64,000 nucleotides of DNA, from assembly GCA_965112735.1 (NCBI GenBank), contig OZ218962.1, positions 3,100,001 to 3,164,000 of the forward strand, given 5' to 3'. The notes under the pieces were generated by a model, which was given only the letters and a program-made list of their open reading frames with translations, made no database searches and was not told where the DNA came from. Numbering within the stretch: the stretch's first letter is position 1; every line of letters begins with the position of its first letter. Positions 43,381 to 53,763 of the stretch are shown here, piece after piece. Position numbers and translations under genes: made by a program. Origin of the DNA: Phaeosaccion multiseriatum. Its lineage: Eukaryota > Ochrophyta, other classes.

Positions 43381-44469
43381 GTGGTGTATGTGGAGCACGG
43401 CAAGGTCATGCGCTTGAAGGATGGCACTCTACGACCAGGTCATGTGCTTGAAGAAGGCGCTCTATGCATGGCGTTTGCATCAGGCATCCTCATTGTATTT
43501 GTTGATGATTTGTCCTGCGGAGGAAAGCAGGAGGTGGTGGACTGGCTCTTTACAGAGCTGGACAACAAGTTTTCGTTGAAGAGACTTGGGCCCAATGTTG
43601 ATCAGTTTTTGGGAGTGCGCGTTGTGTTCAACCGGAGCGTAGGCACTGTCACATTGACATTGGAGCACTACATCAAGAAGATGATAGTGAAGTTTGGTTT
43701 GGAGTCTGATCGAGTTTACTCGACACCCGGTGTGTCTGGCACAGCACTCAGCAAGAGTATGGAGCCATCGTCTGCAGCTGATGTAGCTTTTATGACTGAC
43801 AAGGACTACCCCGGTGTGGTGGGCGTTTTGATGTGGATCTCAAACTGGACAAGGCCTGATATTGCCTATGCTGTTCGAGAGTTGTCGCGGTATATGAAGA
43901 ACCCCGGCCCTGAGCATTGGAAGCAGGCTATGCGTGTGTTTGGATACCTGAAGGGTACTGTGGATCGTGCTTTGGTGTTTGGCAAGGGCGAGTGTGTTTT
44001 GGAAGCATATGCAGACGCGAATTACGCTGCATGTGTTGACACTCGCAGGAGTTCGACTGGTTACGCTTTGATGTACGGAGGTGCAGCTATCACTTGGGGT
44101 GTGCGATTGCAGCTGAGTGTGGCGATGTCTTCGCTGGAGAGCGAGTACATGGCGGCCAGTGACTGTGTGAAGGAAATATTATACATTAGGCAGGTATTGA
44201 GTTTCTTGTTCCCTGATGACTCGTCGAAGGCGACAGTTGTTTTTGAGGACAACATGGGGTGTATCAAGCTGGCAGAGAGCAATGCATCGACGCGGAGGAT
44301 GAAGCACATTGATGTTCGGTTTCATTTTCTGCAAGACGCAGTGAAGGAGGCTCTTATTGCATTTGAGTACGTGGCTTCAAAGGCGCAGCTGGCTGACCTT
44401 TTGACGAAGCACGTAACCCCGGCAGTACTTGTAGCTTTACGTGAAAAGATGATGGGTTTTAGGGCGTAG
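43381..44469 (+). pseudogene. Copia reverse transcriptase C-terminal part plus RNase H
   Basis: The frame starts without ATG and reads through the RT catalytic motif LIVFVDDLSCGG (YVDD-type), SLKRLGPNVDQFLGV, and RPDIAYAVRELSRYM. RNase H follows with LEAYADANYAACVDTRRSSTG, SSLESEYMAASDCVKEI and EDNMGCIKLAE, and ends HIDVRFHFLQDAVKEA..LLTK. RNase H looks intact with its acidic residues. The N-terminal two thirds of RT are missing. Just upstream (about 43448-43489) a different frame reads CLKKALYAWRLHQ, the Copia LkkALYGLkQ motif, so a deletion and frameshift removed the middle. An autonomous relative would have to supply the missing functions. Confidence 0.85.
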
Positions 44470-44502
44470 TTAGCGGAATGGACAGTACCAGGCGAGGAGG
44501 TG

Positions 44503-44658
44503 TGTTGAGATAAATCGATGTCGACACTAGATATCGATCTCATATCGCTGGTACAAGTCCGTTCACTTCTTCTTCTTTTAGTGTTATGTAGCTAATAAGA
44601 CGCTTTCCCACACTCGTGCAAGTTCGTCACCAGTCTCAAGGTGTGAGATATCCCAACA
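44503..44658 (+). repeat. 3' LTR of Copia element
   Basis: 156 bp, identical by eye to the 5' LTR. Confidence 0.93.
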
Positions 44659-45044
44659 TGCCTTCCGCAGCAAATTGCTGAGGCCTGACGCTCGGCCTCT
44701 CCCCCTCCGACGCAGGAAGGTAGACTTGGTGGTACTGCTGGTGCTAGTGCCAGTGGTGGAGGAGGAGCCTTTGCCACCTGTGGTATACGCACCCTTCGCC
44801 TTGCCCTTGCCCTTGGCCCTGCTGACCGTCGTCGGAACCGGCGTCGGAGTGCAGGCTTTGGCCACCTCCGTGCCTTGATGGTTGCCGAGTGCTCATTCGC
44901 CCAAGCCAGCCCCTCCTCCATGTTGCCCCCCTCTGTCCCTTCCCACCCCCTGTCCACTCTCCATACACTGCATCAGTGCATCTGCTTCCAGCAGACAATG
45001 TCTTAGATACTGAATGACAGAGCACCACTTCTCGTCATCGGTAT

Positions 45045-46766
45045 TCACAGCTCAAGACCCGACCTTGGGCCCTCCACACGCACGCACGCTCGCAGCGCCT
45101 TCCGCCCAAGCCTTTTCCTCTCACTCGCCGTCACCATGCTCTCCTCCAGCACCGCCCACTCCTCCTCCTGCTGCTCATCGTCAGCATCATCACCCCCTCC
45201 TCCTGAGCGATAGCGGTGGTAGGCAGACACAAAGCCTCCAACAATGCTCTCCACGCTGGCCCCCTTCCTCTTGGTGCGGACCGCACAGTAGGGAAGTAGC
45301 CTCACCCTCCTCCGGCCCACAGTCACCACCACGCCATTCGACAGCTCTGTGTCTCGACGACCCAAGCAGACTGTGGCAGCCTCAGCCCCACCACCCTCCA
45401 GCTCCCTCCACAGACCAGCGGGCAGCTGAACCTCGTCCCCGACATGGAGCCCCAGCCTCGCAATCAATCCTGTCCCACTCTCCTCCTCCCTGTCGTTCTC
45501 TTCATTGTCTTCTTCCTTGGTTGGAAGTCTTGCCCTTTTCCCTTCTCTCCCACGGATGTCGGTCGCAGCTCGTCGCTTGGATCCAGGCGCACACTGAAGC
45601 CCCCCCTCCTGCTGCTCTGCTCTCTCGCGTTTCATTCGAGCATGCCCTTTGCACATCCCACCTAAACCATGCTGAGGGTGTTTGTTGCAGCCCCCTTCAC
45701 TACACCTCTTCCTCACAGCTCCATGAGACGTACACAACCCTCCTTGGATACGCCTCTTTTGACACCCCTCGACAGAACACCTCTTGGTCACGGCTCCATG
45801 AGACGCACACAATCCTCCCTGGATACGCCTCTTTTGACACCCCTCGACAGAACACCTCTTGGTCACAGCTCCATGAGACGTACACAATCCTCCCTGGATA
45901 CGCTTCTTTCCACACCCCTCGACAGAGCACCTAATGGTCACAGCTCCATGAGACGCACACAGTCCTCCCTGCTGCGACTGCTTTTGACACCCCTCGACAG
46001 AACACCTCTTCCTCACAGCTCCATGAGACGTACACAACCCTCCCTGCATCGACTGCTTTTGACACCCGTCGACAGAACACCTCTTGAGTTGAGCCCCATG
46101 CAAAATACATAATCCTCCCTGCTTCGACTGCTTTTGACATCCCTCGACAGAACACCTCTTGGTCACGGCTCCATGAGACGTACACAATCCTCCCTGGACA
46201 CGCCTCTTTTGACACCCCTCGACAGAGCACCTCATGGTCACAGCTCCATGAGACGCACACAATCCTCCCTGCTTCGACTGCTTTTGACACCCCTCGACAG
46301 AACACCTCTTGACTACAGCTCCATGGGACACACACAACCCTCCCTGAACCGACTGCTTTTGACACCCCTCGACAGAACACCTCTTCACTTGAGCTCCATG
46401 GGACACACACAACCCTCCCTGAACCGACCGCTTTTGACACCCCTCGACAGAACACCTCTTGGTCACAGCTCCATGAGACGTACATAATCCTCCTTGGATA
46501 CGCCTCTTTTGACACCCCTCGACAGAACACCTCTTGGTCACGGCTCCATGAGACGCACATAATCCTCCCTGCTTCGACTGCTTTTGACACCCCTCGACAG
46601 AACACCTCTTCACTGGAGCTCCATGGGACACACACAGTCCTCCCTGCCTCGACTGCTTTTGACACCCCTCGACAGAACACCTCTTCCTCACAGCTGCATG
46701 AGACGTACATAATCCTCCCTGCTGCGACTGCTTTTGACACCCCTCAACTTTACACACTCCTGGCAT
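45045..46766 (-). CDS. GGLC-repeat protein, array copy A (14 modules plus terminal module)
   Basis: The frame is open from 46850, but its first ATG is at 46766, giving MPGVCKVEGCQK exactly at the start of the repeats; an upstream exon spliced in is an alternative. Fourteen 25-residue modules RCSVEGCQKQSKQGGLCASH follow, each with C-x4-C-x9-C-x2-H spacing that could bind zinc. A degenerate last module contains GGMCKGHARMKRER. The C-terminal 200 residues are shared by all copies: a basic stretch (KRRAATDIRGREGKRARLP, a possible nuclear signal), an acidic EEDNEENDREEE, and a folded-looking LIARLGLHVGDEVQLPAGLW with VGRRRVRLLPYCAVRTKRKG. Similar repeats in stramenopile proteins and in plant WRKY19 are often mislabelled WRKY; there is no WRKY domain. 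Copy A has the most modules. Function unknown, perhaps nucleic-acid binding. Confidence 0.8.
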   Translation of the reverse strand: MPGVCKVEGCQKQSQQGGLCTSHAAVRKRCSVEGCQKQSRQGGLCVSHGAPVKRCSVEGCQKQSKQGGLCASHGAVTKRCSVEGCQKRRIQGGLCTSHGAVTKRCSVEGCQKRSVQGGLCVSHGAQVKRCSVEGCQKQSVQGGLCVSHGAVVKRCSVEGCQKQSKQGGLCASHGAVTMRCSVEGCQKRRVQGGLCTSHGAVTKRCSVEGCQKQSKQGGLCILHGAQLKRCSVDGCQKQSMQGGLCTSHGAVRKRCSVEGCQKQSQQGGLCASHGAVTIRCSVEGCGKKRIQGGLCTSHGAVTKRCSVEGCQKRRIQGGLCASHGAVTKRCSVEGCQKRRIQGGLCTSHGAVRKRCSEGGCNKHPQHGLGGMCKGHARMKRERAEQQEGGLQCAPGSKRRAATDIRGREGKRARLPTKEEDNEENDREEESGTGLIARLGLHVGDEVQLPAGLWRELEGGGAEAATVCLGRRDTELSNGVVVTVGRRRVRLLPYCAVRTKRKGASVESIVGGFVSAYHRYRSGGGGDDADDEQQEEEWAVLEESMVTASERKRLGRKALRACVRVEGPRSGLEL

Positions 46767-47682
46767 AGCTTCCCTCCAAGGCTCCAGTGGTGTCTTTGAA
46801 ATACTCGAACGCCTTGCTGTTGCTGCTCCTCCTGCCACTGCTTTTGTCACTGCTGCTACTTCCGTTGGGAGTCAAGCTCGGTAAGGTAACACTCTCTCGT
46901 TTCTCCTCTTGACTTGAGCTAACGGGAAGCCTCTCTTTGTAGACAGTGGCGACGTCTGCCCTTTGAACGCCTTGCTGCTGCTGCTGCTGCTGCCTGCTGC
47001 TGAGACTGCTGTCTGGGGTCTCTCGTTCTTGAGCTAAAGGGAAGCCCCTAGAGAAGTGGCTTAAAGAGGGCAAAATGATGACGTTGCTGCTGCCGCTGCG
47101 GATGGTGCCGTTGCTGCTGCTGCCGATGGGTCGATGTGTTCTACTCCTTGCTTCGGGGGGGTGGGGGGAAGGGGGGGTGAAGTTGCTGCTCCCGCTGCTG
47201 ATGGTACCGCTGCTGCTATTGCCGATGGGTCGATGTGTTCTACCCCTTGCTTCGGGGGGGGGGGGGGGGAAGTTGCTGTTCCCGCTGCTGATGGTACCGC
47301 TGCTGCTACTTCCGATGGGTCGATGTGTTCTACTCCTTGCTTCGGGGGGGGGGGGGGGGGGGATGAAGTTGCTGCTGCCGCTGCTGATGGTACCGCTGCT
47401 GCTACTGCAGATGGTCGATGTGTCTGTTTTTTTCCGGGGGGAGGTCCTTCTCCGTACAGAAAGTCAATGAATTAGAGGCATACGGACGACCGACCCTTCT
47501 TTGTTCTTTGTACTACGACGTACTTCGATTTTATACTCTCTCAGAGCCCCTCCTCCATGTTACCCCCCTCTGTCCCTTCCCACCCCCTGTCCACTCTCCA
47601 TACACTGCATCAGTGCATCTACTTCAAGCAGACACTGTCTTAGATACTGAATGACAGAGCACCACTTCTCGTCATCGGGTCT
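46767..47682. other. Short spacer between copies A and B
   Basis: It contains the 5' flank of copy A: a minus-strand frame with SRQQQQQQQGVQRADVATVY and KERLPVSSSQEEKRESVTLP, open from 47073 without an ATG. Next are three to four units of a repeat ending GTTCTACTCCTTGCTTCGGGG followed by long G-runs (47100-47410). Last is the 3' flank of copy B. The 500-bp block present in the long spacers is absent here. Confidence 0.7.
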
Positions 47683-49029
47683 TCACAGCTCAAGCCCCGA
47701 CCTTGGGCCCTCCACACGCACGCACGCTCGCAGCGCCTTCCGCCCGCGCTTCTTTCTCTCACTCGCCGTCACCATGCTCTCCTCCAGCACCGCCCACTCC
47801 TCCTCTCGCTGCTCATCGGCAGCATCATCACCCCCTCCACCTGAGTGATACCGGTGGTAGGCAGACACAAAGTCTCCAACAATGCTCTCCACGCTGGCCC
47901 CCTTCCTCTTGGTGCGAACCGCACAGTAGGGCAGTAGCCTCACCCTCCTCCGGCCCACAGTCACCACCACGCCATTCGACAGCTCTGTGTCTCGATGACC
48001 CAAGCAGACTGTGGCAGCCTCAGCCCCATCACCCTCCAGCTCCCTCCACAGACCAGCGGGCAGCTGAACCTCGTCCCCGACATGGAGCCCCAGCCTCGCA
48101 ATCAATCCTGTCCCACTCTCCTCCTCCCTGTCGTTCTCTTCATTGTCTTCTTCCTTGGTTGGAAGTCTTGCCCTTTTCCCTTCTCTCCCACGGATGTCGG
48201 TCGCAGCTCGTCGCTTGGATCCAGGCGCACACTGAAGCCCCCCCTCCTGCTGCTCTGCTCTCTCTCGTTTCATTCGAGCATGCCCTTTGCACATCCCACC
48301 TAAGCCACCCTGAGGGTACTTGTTGCAGCCCCCTTCGCTACACCTCTTCCTCACAGCTCCATGAGACGTACACAACCCTCCCTGCTTCGACTGCTTTTGA
48401 CACCCGTCGACAGAACACCTCATGGTCACGGCTCCATGAGACGTACACAATCCTCCCTGCTTCGACTGCTTTTGACACCCCTCGACAGAACACCTCTTCC
48501 TCACAGCTCCATGAGACGTACATAATCCTCCCTGGACACGCCTCTTTTGACACCCCTCGACAGAACACCTCTTCCTCACAGCTCCATGAGACGTACATAA
48601 TCCTCCCTGGATACGATTCTTTCCACACCCCTCGACAGAGCACCTCTTGGTCACAGCTCCATGAGACACACACAATCCTCCCTGCTTCGACTGCTTTTGA
48701 CACCCCTCGACAGAACACCTCTTGGTCACGGCTCCATGAGACGCACACAATCCTCCCTGGACACGCCTCTTTTGACACCCCTCGACAGAACACCTCTTGG
48801 TCACGGCTCCATGAGACGCACACAATCCTCCCTGCTTCGACTGCTTTTGACACCCCTCAACAGAGCACCTCTTGACTACAGCTCCATGGGACACACACAA
48901 CCCTCCCTGCTGCGAATACCTTTGACACCCCTCGACAGAACACTTCTTGGTCACGGCTCCATGAGACGTACACAATCCTCCCTGCTGCGAATACTTTTGA
49001 CACCCCTCAACTTTACACACTCCTGGCAT
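47683..49029 (-). CDS. GGLC-repeat protein, array copy B (9 modules plus terminal module)
   Basis: Same architecture as copy A with the first ATG at 49029 (MPGVCKVEGCQKYSQQGGLC). Nine 25-residue modules, then the GGMCKGHARMKRER terminal module and the shared C-terminal domain ending VEGPRSGLEL. Module keys vary at the residues before GGLC (QQ, KQ, VQ, IQ). The frame upstream of the ATG (AVAGGAATARRSSISKTPLE) is conserved between copies, which favours an upstream exon or a non-ATG start. The C-terminal domain is nearly identical to that of copies D, E and G. Confidence 0.8.
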   Translation of the reverse strand: MPGVCKVEGCQKYSQQGGLCTSHGAVTKKCSVEGCQRYSQQGGLCVSHGAVVKRCSVEGCQKQSKQGGLCASHGAVTKRCSVEGCQKRRVQGGLCASHGAVTKRCSVEGCQKQSKQGGLCVSHGAVTKRCSVEGCGKNRIQGGLCTSHGAVRKRCSVEGCQKRRVQGGLCTSHGAVRKRCSVEGCQKQSKQGGLCTSHGAVTMRCSVDGCQKQSKQGGLCTSHGAVRKRCSEGGCNKYPQGGLGGMCKGHARMKRERAEQQEGGLQCAPGSKRRAATDIRGREGKRARLPTKEEDNEENDREEESGTGLIARLGLHVGDEVQLPAGLWRELEGDGAEAATVCLGHRDTELSNGVVVTVGRRRVRLLPYCAVRTKRKGASVESIVGDFVSAYHRYHSGGGGDDAADEQREEEWAVLEESMVTASERKKRGRKALRACVRVEGPRSGLEL

Positions 49030-50154
49030 AGCTTCCCTCCAAGGCTCCAGTGGTGTCTTTGAAATACTCGAACGCCTTGCTGTTGCTGCTCCTCCTGCCA
49101 CTGCTTTTGCCACTGCTGCTACTTCCGTTGGGAGTCAAGCTCGGTAAGGTAACACTCTCTCGTTTCTCCTCTTGACTTGAGCTAACGGGAAGCCTCTCTT
49201 TGTAGACAGTGGCGACGTCTGCCCTTTGCACGCCTTGCTGCTGCTGCTGCTGCCTACTGCTGAAAATGCCGTCGGGTGTCTCTCCTTATTGGGCTAAAGG
49301 GAACCTAGAGAAGTGGCTTAAAGAGGGGAAAGAGTGAACTACGTTGATGAAGTTGCTGCTGCCGCTGCTGATGGCGCCCCGATGGGTGGATGTGTTCTAC
49401 TCCTTGCTTCGGGGGGGGGGGGGGAGGTGAAGTTGCTGCTCCCGCTGCTGATGGTACCGCTGCTGCTGCTGTCGATGGTTGATCTGTTCTACCCCTTTTG
49501 CAAGGGGGGGGGAGTCCGTACAGAAAGTCAATGAATTAATTAGAGGCATACAGGCGACTTTTATACTCAATCTCAATCTCGCTCCCGCCGGCCAGAGATA
49601 AGATCTTGATGTTAAAGTAAGCTTTAAGCTCTCAGTCACAGGGGAACACATCCAGGCTAAAGGCCTTGGTCGAGCCTCAATGGCTGCTGCTGCCTACCTT
49701 GAGGCGTAACCACCCTGTTGGCCTTCATCCCCGCTGTTGCCTCTACGGTGGTAAGGAAGGAGCAGGTTCCAGGACCGGTTCCACAGACATGGGAGGAGGC
49801 TCTGTGTGCTTTCTAACCTCATGATGAGGGACTCACACTAGACCTGCCTTCCTTCTTTGACGTATACTTCGATCACACTTGAGGTGTCAAACTCCTTCTG
49901 AAGTGTCAGTCTAGACCTGCCTTCCTTCTTTGACGTATACTTCGATCAATCGTCGGAGCGCAGGCTTTGGCCACCTCCGTGCCTTGATGGTTGCCGAGTA
50001 CTCATTCGCCCAAGCCAGCCCCTCCTCCATGTTACCCCCCTCTGTCCCTTCCCACCCCCTGTCCACTCTCCATACACTGCATCAGTGCATCTACTTCAAG
50101 CAGACACTGTCTTAGATACTGAATGACAGAGCACCACTTCTCGTCATCGGGTCT
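49030..50154. other. Long spacer between copies B and C
   Basis: From left to right: 5' flank of copy B, one or two G-run units (49370-49510), then a conserved 500-bp block. The block contains CGCTCCCGCCGGCCAGAGAT, GGCTAAAGGCCTTGGTCGAG and a duplicated CTAGACCTGCCTTCCTTCTT. The 3' flank of copy C follows, with the open AWANEHSATIK segment on the minus strand. No separate gene is recognisable. Confidence 0.65.
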
Positions 50155-51276
50155 TCACAGCTCAAGCCCCGACCTTGGGCCCTCCACACGCACGCACGCT
50201 CGCAGCGCCTTCCGCCCAAGCCTTTTCCTCTCACTCGCCGTCACCATGCTCTCCTCCAGCACCGCCCACTCCTCCTCCTGCTGCTCATCGTCAGCATCAT
50301 CACCCCCTCCACCTGAGTGATACCGGTGGTAGGCAGACACAAAGTCTCCAACAATGCTCTCCACGCTGGCCCCCTTCCTCTTGGTGCGGACCGCACAGTA
50401 GGGCAGTAGCCTCACCCTCCTCCGGCCCACAGTCACCACCACGCCATTCGACAGCTCTGTGTCTCGATGGCCCAAGCACACCGCGGCAGCCTCAGCCCCA
50501 TCACCCTCCAGCTCCCTCCACAGACCAGCGGGCAGCTGAACCTCGTCCCCGACATGGAGCCCCAGCCTCGCAATCAATCCCGTCCCACTCTCCTCCTCCC
50601 TGTCGTTCTCTTCATTGTCTTCTTCCTTGGTTGCAAGTCTTGCCCTTTTCCCTTCTCTCCCACGGATGTCGGTTGCAGCTCGTCGCTTAGATCCAGGCGC
50701 ACACTGAAGCCCCCCCTCCTGCTGCTCTGCTCTCTCTCGTTTCATTCGTGCGTGTCTCATGCACATCCCACCTAAGCCATGCTGAGGGTACTTGTTGCAG
50801 CCCCCTTCGCTACACCTCTTCCTCACAGCTCCATGGGCTGTGCATAATCCTCCCTGCCTCGACCGCTTTTCACACCCTTCGACAGAGCACCTCTTCCTCA
50901 CAGCTCCATGAGACGCACACAATCCTCCCTGCCTCGACTGCTTTTGACACCCCTCGACAGAGCACCTCTTGGTCACAGCTCCATGAGACGCACACAATCC
51001 TCCCTGCTTCGACTGCTTTTGACACCCCTCGACAGAGCACCTCTTGGTCACGGCTCCATGAGACGCACATAATCCTCCCTGCCTCGACTGCTTTTGACAC
51101 CCCTCGACAGAACACCTCTTCACTGGAGCTCCATGGGACACACACAGTCCTCCCTGCCTCGACTGCTTTTGACACCCCTCGACAGAACACCTCTTCCTCA
51201 CAGCTCCATGAGACGTACATAATCCTCCCTGCTGCGACTGCTTTTGACACCCCTCAACTTTACACACTCTTGGCAT
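50155..51276 (-). CDS. GGLC-repeat protein, array copy C (6 modules plus terminal module)
   Basis: The shortest copy. ATG at 51276 (MPRVCKVEGCQKQSQQGGLC), six modules, a terminal module reading GGMCMRHARMKRER, and the shared C-terminal domain with ATKEEDNEEN in place of PTKEEDNEEN. Five of the six modules share the RQGGLC or KQGGLC variant, consistent with unequal exchange inside the repeat. It is otherwise intact. Confidence 0.8.
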   Translation of the reverse strand: MPRVCKVEGCQKQSQQGGLCTSHGAVRKRCSVEGCQKQSRQGGLCVSHGAPVKRCSVEGCQKQSRQGGLCASHGAVTKRCSVEGCQKQSKQGGLCASHGAVTKRCSVEGCQKQSRQGGLCASHGAVRKRCSVEGCEKRSRQGGLCTAHGAVRKRCSEGGCNKYPQHGLGGMCMRHARMKRERAEQQEGGLQCAPGSKRRAATDIRGREGKRARLATKEEDNEENDREEESGTGLIARLGLHVGDEVQLPAGLWRELEGDGAEAAAVCLGHRDTELSNGVVVTVGRRRVRLLPYCAVRTKRKGASVESIVGDFVSAYHRYHSGGGGDDADDEQQEEEWAVLEESMVTASERKRLGRKALRACVRVEGPRSGLEL

Positions 51277-52416
51277 AGCTTCCCTCCAAGGCTCCAGTGG
51301 TGTCTTTGAAATACTCGAACGCCTTGCTGTTGCTGCTCCTCCTGCCACTGCTTTTGTCACTGCTGCTACTTCCGTTGGGAGTCAAGCTCGGTAAGGTAAC
51401 ACTCTCTCGTTTCTCCTCTTGGCTTGAGCTAACGGGAAGCCTCTCTTTGTAGACAGTGGCGACGTCTGCCCTTTGAACGCCTTGCTGCTGCTGCTGCTGC
51501 TGCTGCCTGCTGCTGAGAATGCCGTCTGGGGTCTCTCCTTATTGAGCTAAAGGGAAGCCCTTAGAGAAGTGGCTTAAAGAGGGGCAAGAGTGAACTACTT
51601 TGATGAAGTTGCTGCTGCCGATGGGTCGATGTGTTCTACTCCTTGCTTCGGGGGGGGGGGGGGGGGGAGTTGCTGTTCCCGCTGGTGATGGTACCGCTGG
51701 TGCTGCTGCTGCTGATGGGTTGATCTGTTCTACTCTTTTCCTTGCAGGGGGCGGAGGTCCGAGGTCCCCCTCTCCCTACAGAAAGTCAACGAATTAGAGG
51801 CATACGATCGGCGACCAGCTCTTCGATTTTAAACTCTCTCAATCTCGCTCCCGCCGGCCAGAGATAAGATCTTGAGTTAGGAGTCAGGCTCCTCTCAGTC
51901 ACAGGGGAACACATCCAGGCTAAAGGCCTTGGTCGAGCCTCAATGGCTGCTGCTGCCTACCTTGACGCGTAACCACCCTGTTGGCCTTCATCCCCGCTGT
52001 TGCCTCTATGGTGGTAAGGAAGGAGCAGGTTCCAGGACCGGTTCCACAGACATGGGAGGAGGCTCTGTGTGCTTTCTAACCTCATGATGAGGGACTCACA
52101 CTAGACCTGCCTTCCTTCTTTGACGTATACTTCCATCACACTTGAGGTGTCAAACTCCTTCTGAAGTGTCAGTCTAGACCTGCCTTCCTTCTTTGACGTA
52201 TATTTCGATCAATCGTCGGAGCGGAGGCTTTGGCCACCTCCGTGCCTTGATGGTTGCCGAGTGCTCATTCGCCCAAGCCAGCCCCTCCTCCATGTTACCC
52301 CCCTCTATCCCTTCCCACCCCCTGTCCACTCTCCATACACTGCATCAGTGCATCTGCTTCAAGCAGACAATCTCTTAGATACTGAATGACAGAGCACCAC
52401 TTCTCGTCATCGGTCT
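51277..52416. other. Long spacer between copies C and D
   Basis: Same order as the B-C spacer: copy C 5' flank, one short G-run unit (51600-51670), the 500-bp block, and the 3' flank of copy D. I see no additional gene. Confidence 0.65.
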
Positions 52417-53763
52417 TCACAGCTCAAGCCCTGACCTTGGGCCCTCCACACGCACGCACGCTCGCAGCGCCTTCCGCCCGCGCTTCTTTCTCTCACTCGC
52501 CGTCACCATGCTCTCCTCCAGCACCGCCCACTCCTCCTCCTGCTGCTCATCGTCAGCATCATCACCCCCTCCACCTGAGTGATACCGGTCGTAGGCAGAC
52601 ACAAAGTCTCCAACAATGCTCTCCACGCTGGCCCCCTTCCTCTTGGTGCGGACCGCACAGTAGGGCAGTAGCCTCACCCTCCTCCGGCCCACAGTCACCA
52701 CCACGCCATTCGACAGCTCTGTGTCTCGATGACCCAGGCAGACCGTGGCAGCCTCAGCCCCATCACCCTCCAGCTCCCTCCACAGACCAGCGGGCAGCTG
52801 AACCTCGTCCCCGACATGGAGCCCCAGCCTCGCAATCAATCCTTCCCCACTCTCCTCCTCCCTGTCGTTCTCTTCATTGTCTTCTTCCTTGGTTGGAAGT
52901 CTTGCCCTCTTCCCTTCTCTCCCACGGATGTCGGTCGCAGCTCGTCGCTTGGATCCAGGCGCACACTGAAGCCCCCCCTCCTGCTGCTCTGCTCTCTCTC
53001 GTTTCATTCGTCCGTGTCTGATGCACATCCCACCTAAGCCATGTTGAGGGTGTTTGTTGCAGCCCCCTTCGCTACACCTCTTCCTCACAGCTCCATGGGC
53101 TGTGCATAATCCTCCCTGCCTCGACTGCTTTTGACACCCCTCGACAGAACACCTCTTGAGTTGAGCCCCATGAGACGCACACAATCCTCCCTGCCTCGAC
53201 TGCTTTTGACACCCCTCGACAGAGCACCTCTTGGTCACAGCTCCATGGGACACACACAATCCTCCCTGCTGCGACTGCTTTTGACACCCCTCGACAGAAC
53301 ACTTCTTGGTCACAGCTCCATGAGACGCACACAATCCTCCCTGCTGCGACTGCTTTTGACACCCCTCGACAGAACACTTCTTGGTCACAGCTCCATGAGA
53401 CGCACACAATCCTCCCTGCCTCGACAGCTTTTGACACCCCTCGACAGAACACCTCTTGAGTTGAGCCCCATGAGACGCACACAATCCTCCCTGCCTCGAC
53501 TGCTTTTGACACCCCTCGACAGAACACCTCTTGGTCACGGCTCCATGAGACGCACATAATCCTCCCTGGACACGCTTCTTTTCACACCCCTCGACAGAAC
53601 ACCTCTTGACTACAGCTCCATGAGACGTACACAATCCTCCCTGCTGCGACTGCTTTTGACACCCCTCGACAGAACACCTCTTGGTCACAGCTCCATGGGA
53701 CACACACAACCCTCCCTGAACCGACTGCTTTTGACACCCCTCAACTTTACACACTCCTGGCAT
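52417..53763 (-). CDS. GGLC-repeat protein, array copy D (9 modules plus terminal module)
   Basis: ATG at 53763, nine modules, terminal module GGMCIRHGRMKRER and the shared C-terminal domain (EESGEGLIARLGLH variant). Upstream of the ATG it differs from copies A-C: SIKKVKLEPWREAMPG instead of SISKTPLEPWREAMPG, with a short run of A on the coding strand. The 5' flank has an extra GGTATAAGGTAA. Copy F shares both changes, so D and F have a common ancestor or exchanged sequence. Confidence 0.8.
   Translation of the reverse strand: MPGVCKVEGCQKQSVQGGLCVSHGAVTKRCSVEGCQKQSQQGGLCTSHGAVVKRCSVEGCEKKRVQGGLCASHGAVTKRCSVEGCQKQSRQGGLCASHGAQLKRCSVEGCQKLSRQGGLCASHGAVTKKCSVEGCQKQSQQGGLCASHGAVTKKCSVEGCQKQSQQGGLCVSHGAVTKRCSVEGCQKQSRQGGLCASHGAQLKRCSVEGCQKQSRQGGLCTAHGAVRKRCSEGGCNKHPQHGLGGMCIRHGRMKRERAEQQEGGLQCAPGSKRRAATDIRGREGKRARLPTKEEDNEENDREEESGEGLIARLGLHVGDEVQLPAGLWRELEGDGAEAATVCLGHRDTELSNGVVVTVGRRRVRLLPYCAVRTKRKGASVESIVGDFVSAYDRYHSGGGGDDADDEQQEEEWAVLEESMVTASERKKRGRKALRACVRVEGPRSGLEL

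Larger units (their letters stand above)
41480..44663 (+). mobile_element. Ty1/Copia LTR retrotransposon, internally deleted, with 5-bp target duplication
   Basis: Two identical 156-bp LTRs (41485-41640 and 44503-44658) start TGTTG and end CAACA and are flanked by TGCCT at 41480-41484 and 44659-44663. The internal 2862 bp encode one unusual ORF and a C-terminal Copia RT/RNase H fragment. Gag zinc knuckle, protease and integrase are not recognisable. A purine-rich GGCGAGGAGGTG before the 3' LTR may be the polypurine tract. I saw no convincing primer-binding site. Identical LTRs point to a recent insertion of a non-autonomous element. Confidence 0.92.
41450..44985 (-). pseudogene. Minus-strand ORF tail interrupted by the Copia insertion
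   Basis: Upstream of the insertion the minus strand reads VAKACTPTPVPTTVSRAKGK, continues Ser/Thr/Lys-rich and reaches RASGLSNLLRKA at the Copia junction. Counting TGCCT once and crossing the element, the same frame continues KEASEAVRW and stops at 41450. Further upstream (about 44985-44890) DDEKWCSVIQYLRHCLLEAD and GNMEEGLAWANEHSATIK are open in another frame. They recur, whole or in part, in the other spacers of the GGLC array. A frame change near 44885 means an intron or an old indel. It could be a C-terminal exon of an array gene or a separate gene; product unknown. Confidence 0.4.

Noticed and set aside
45014-45934. Plus-strand ORF with SRSLHCLLPWLEVLPFSLLS and repeated counterparts in other units
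   Set aside because: Antisense to the conserved C-terminal domain of the GGLC genes, without its own domain; the minus frame keeps cysteine spacing in all copies.
45045-46850. WRKY transcription factor
   Set aside because: The modules resemble the zinc-knuckle-like repeats of WRKY19 but no WRKYGQK-type domain is present in any copy.
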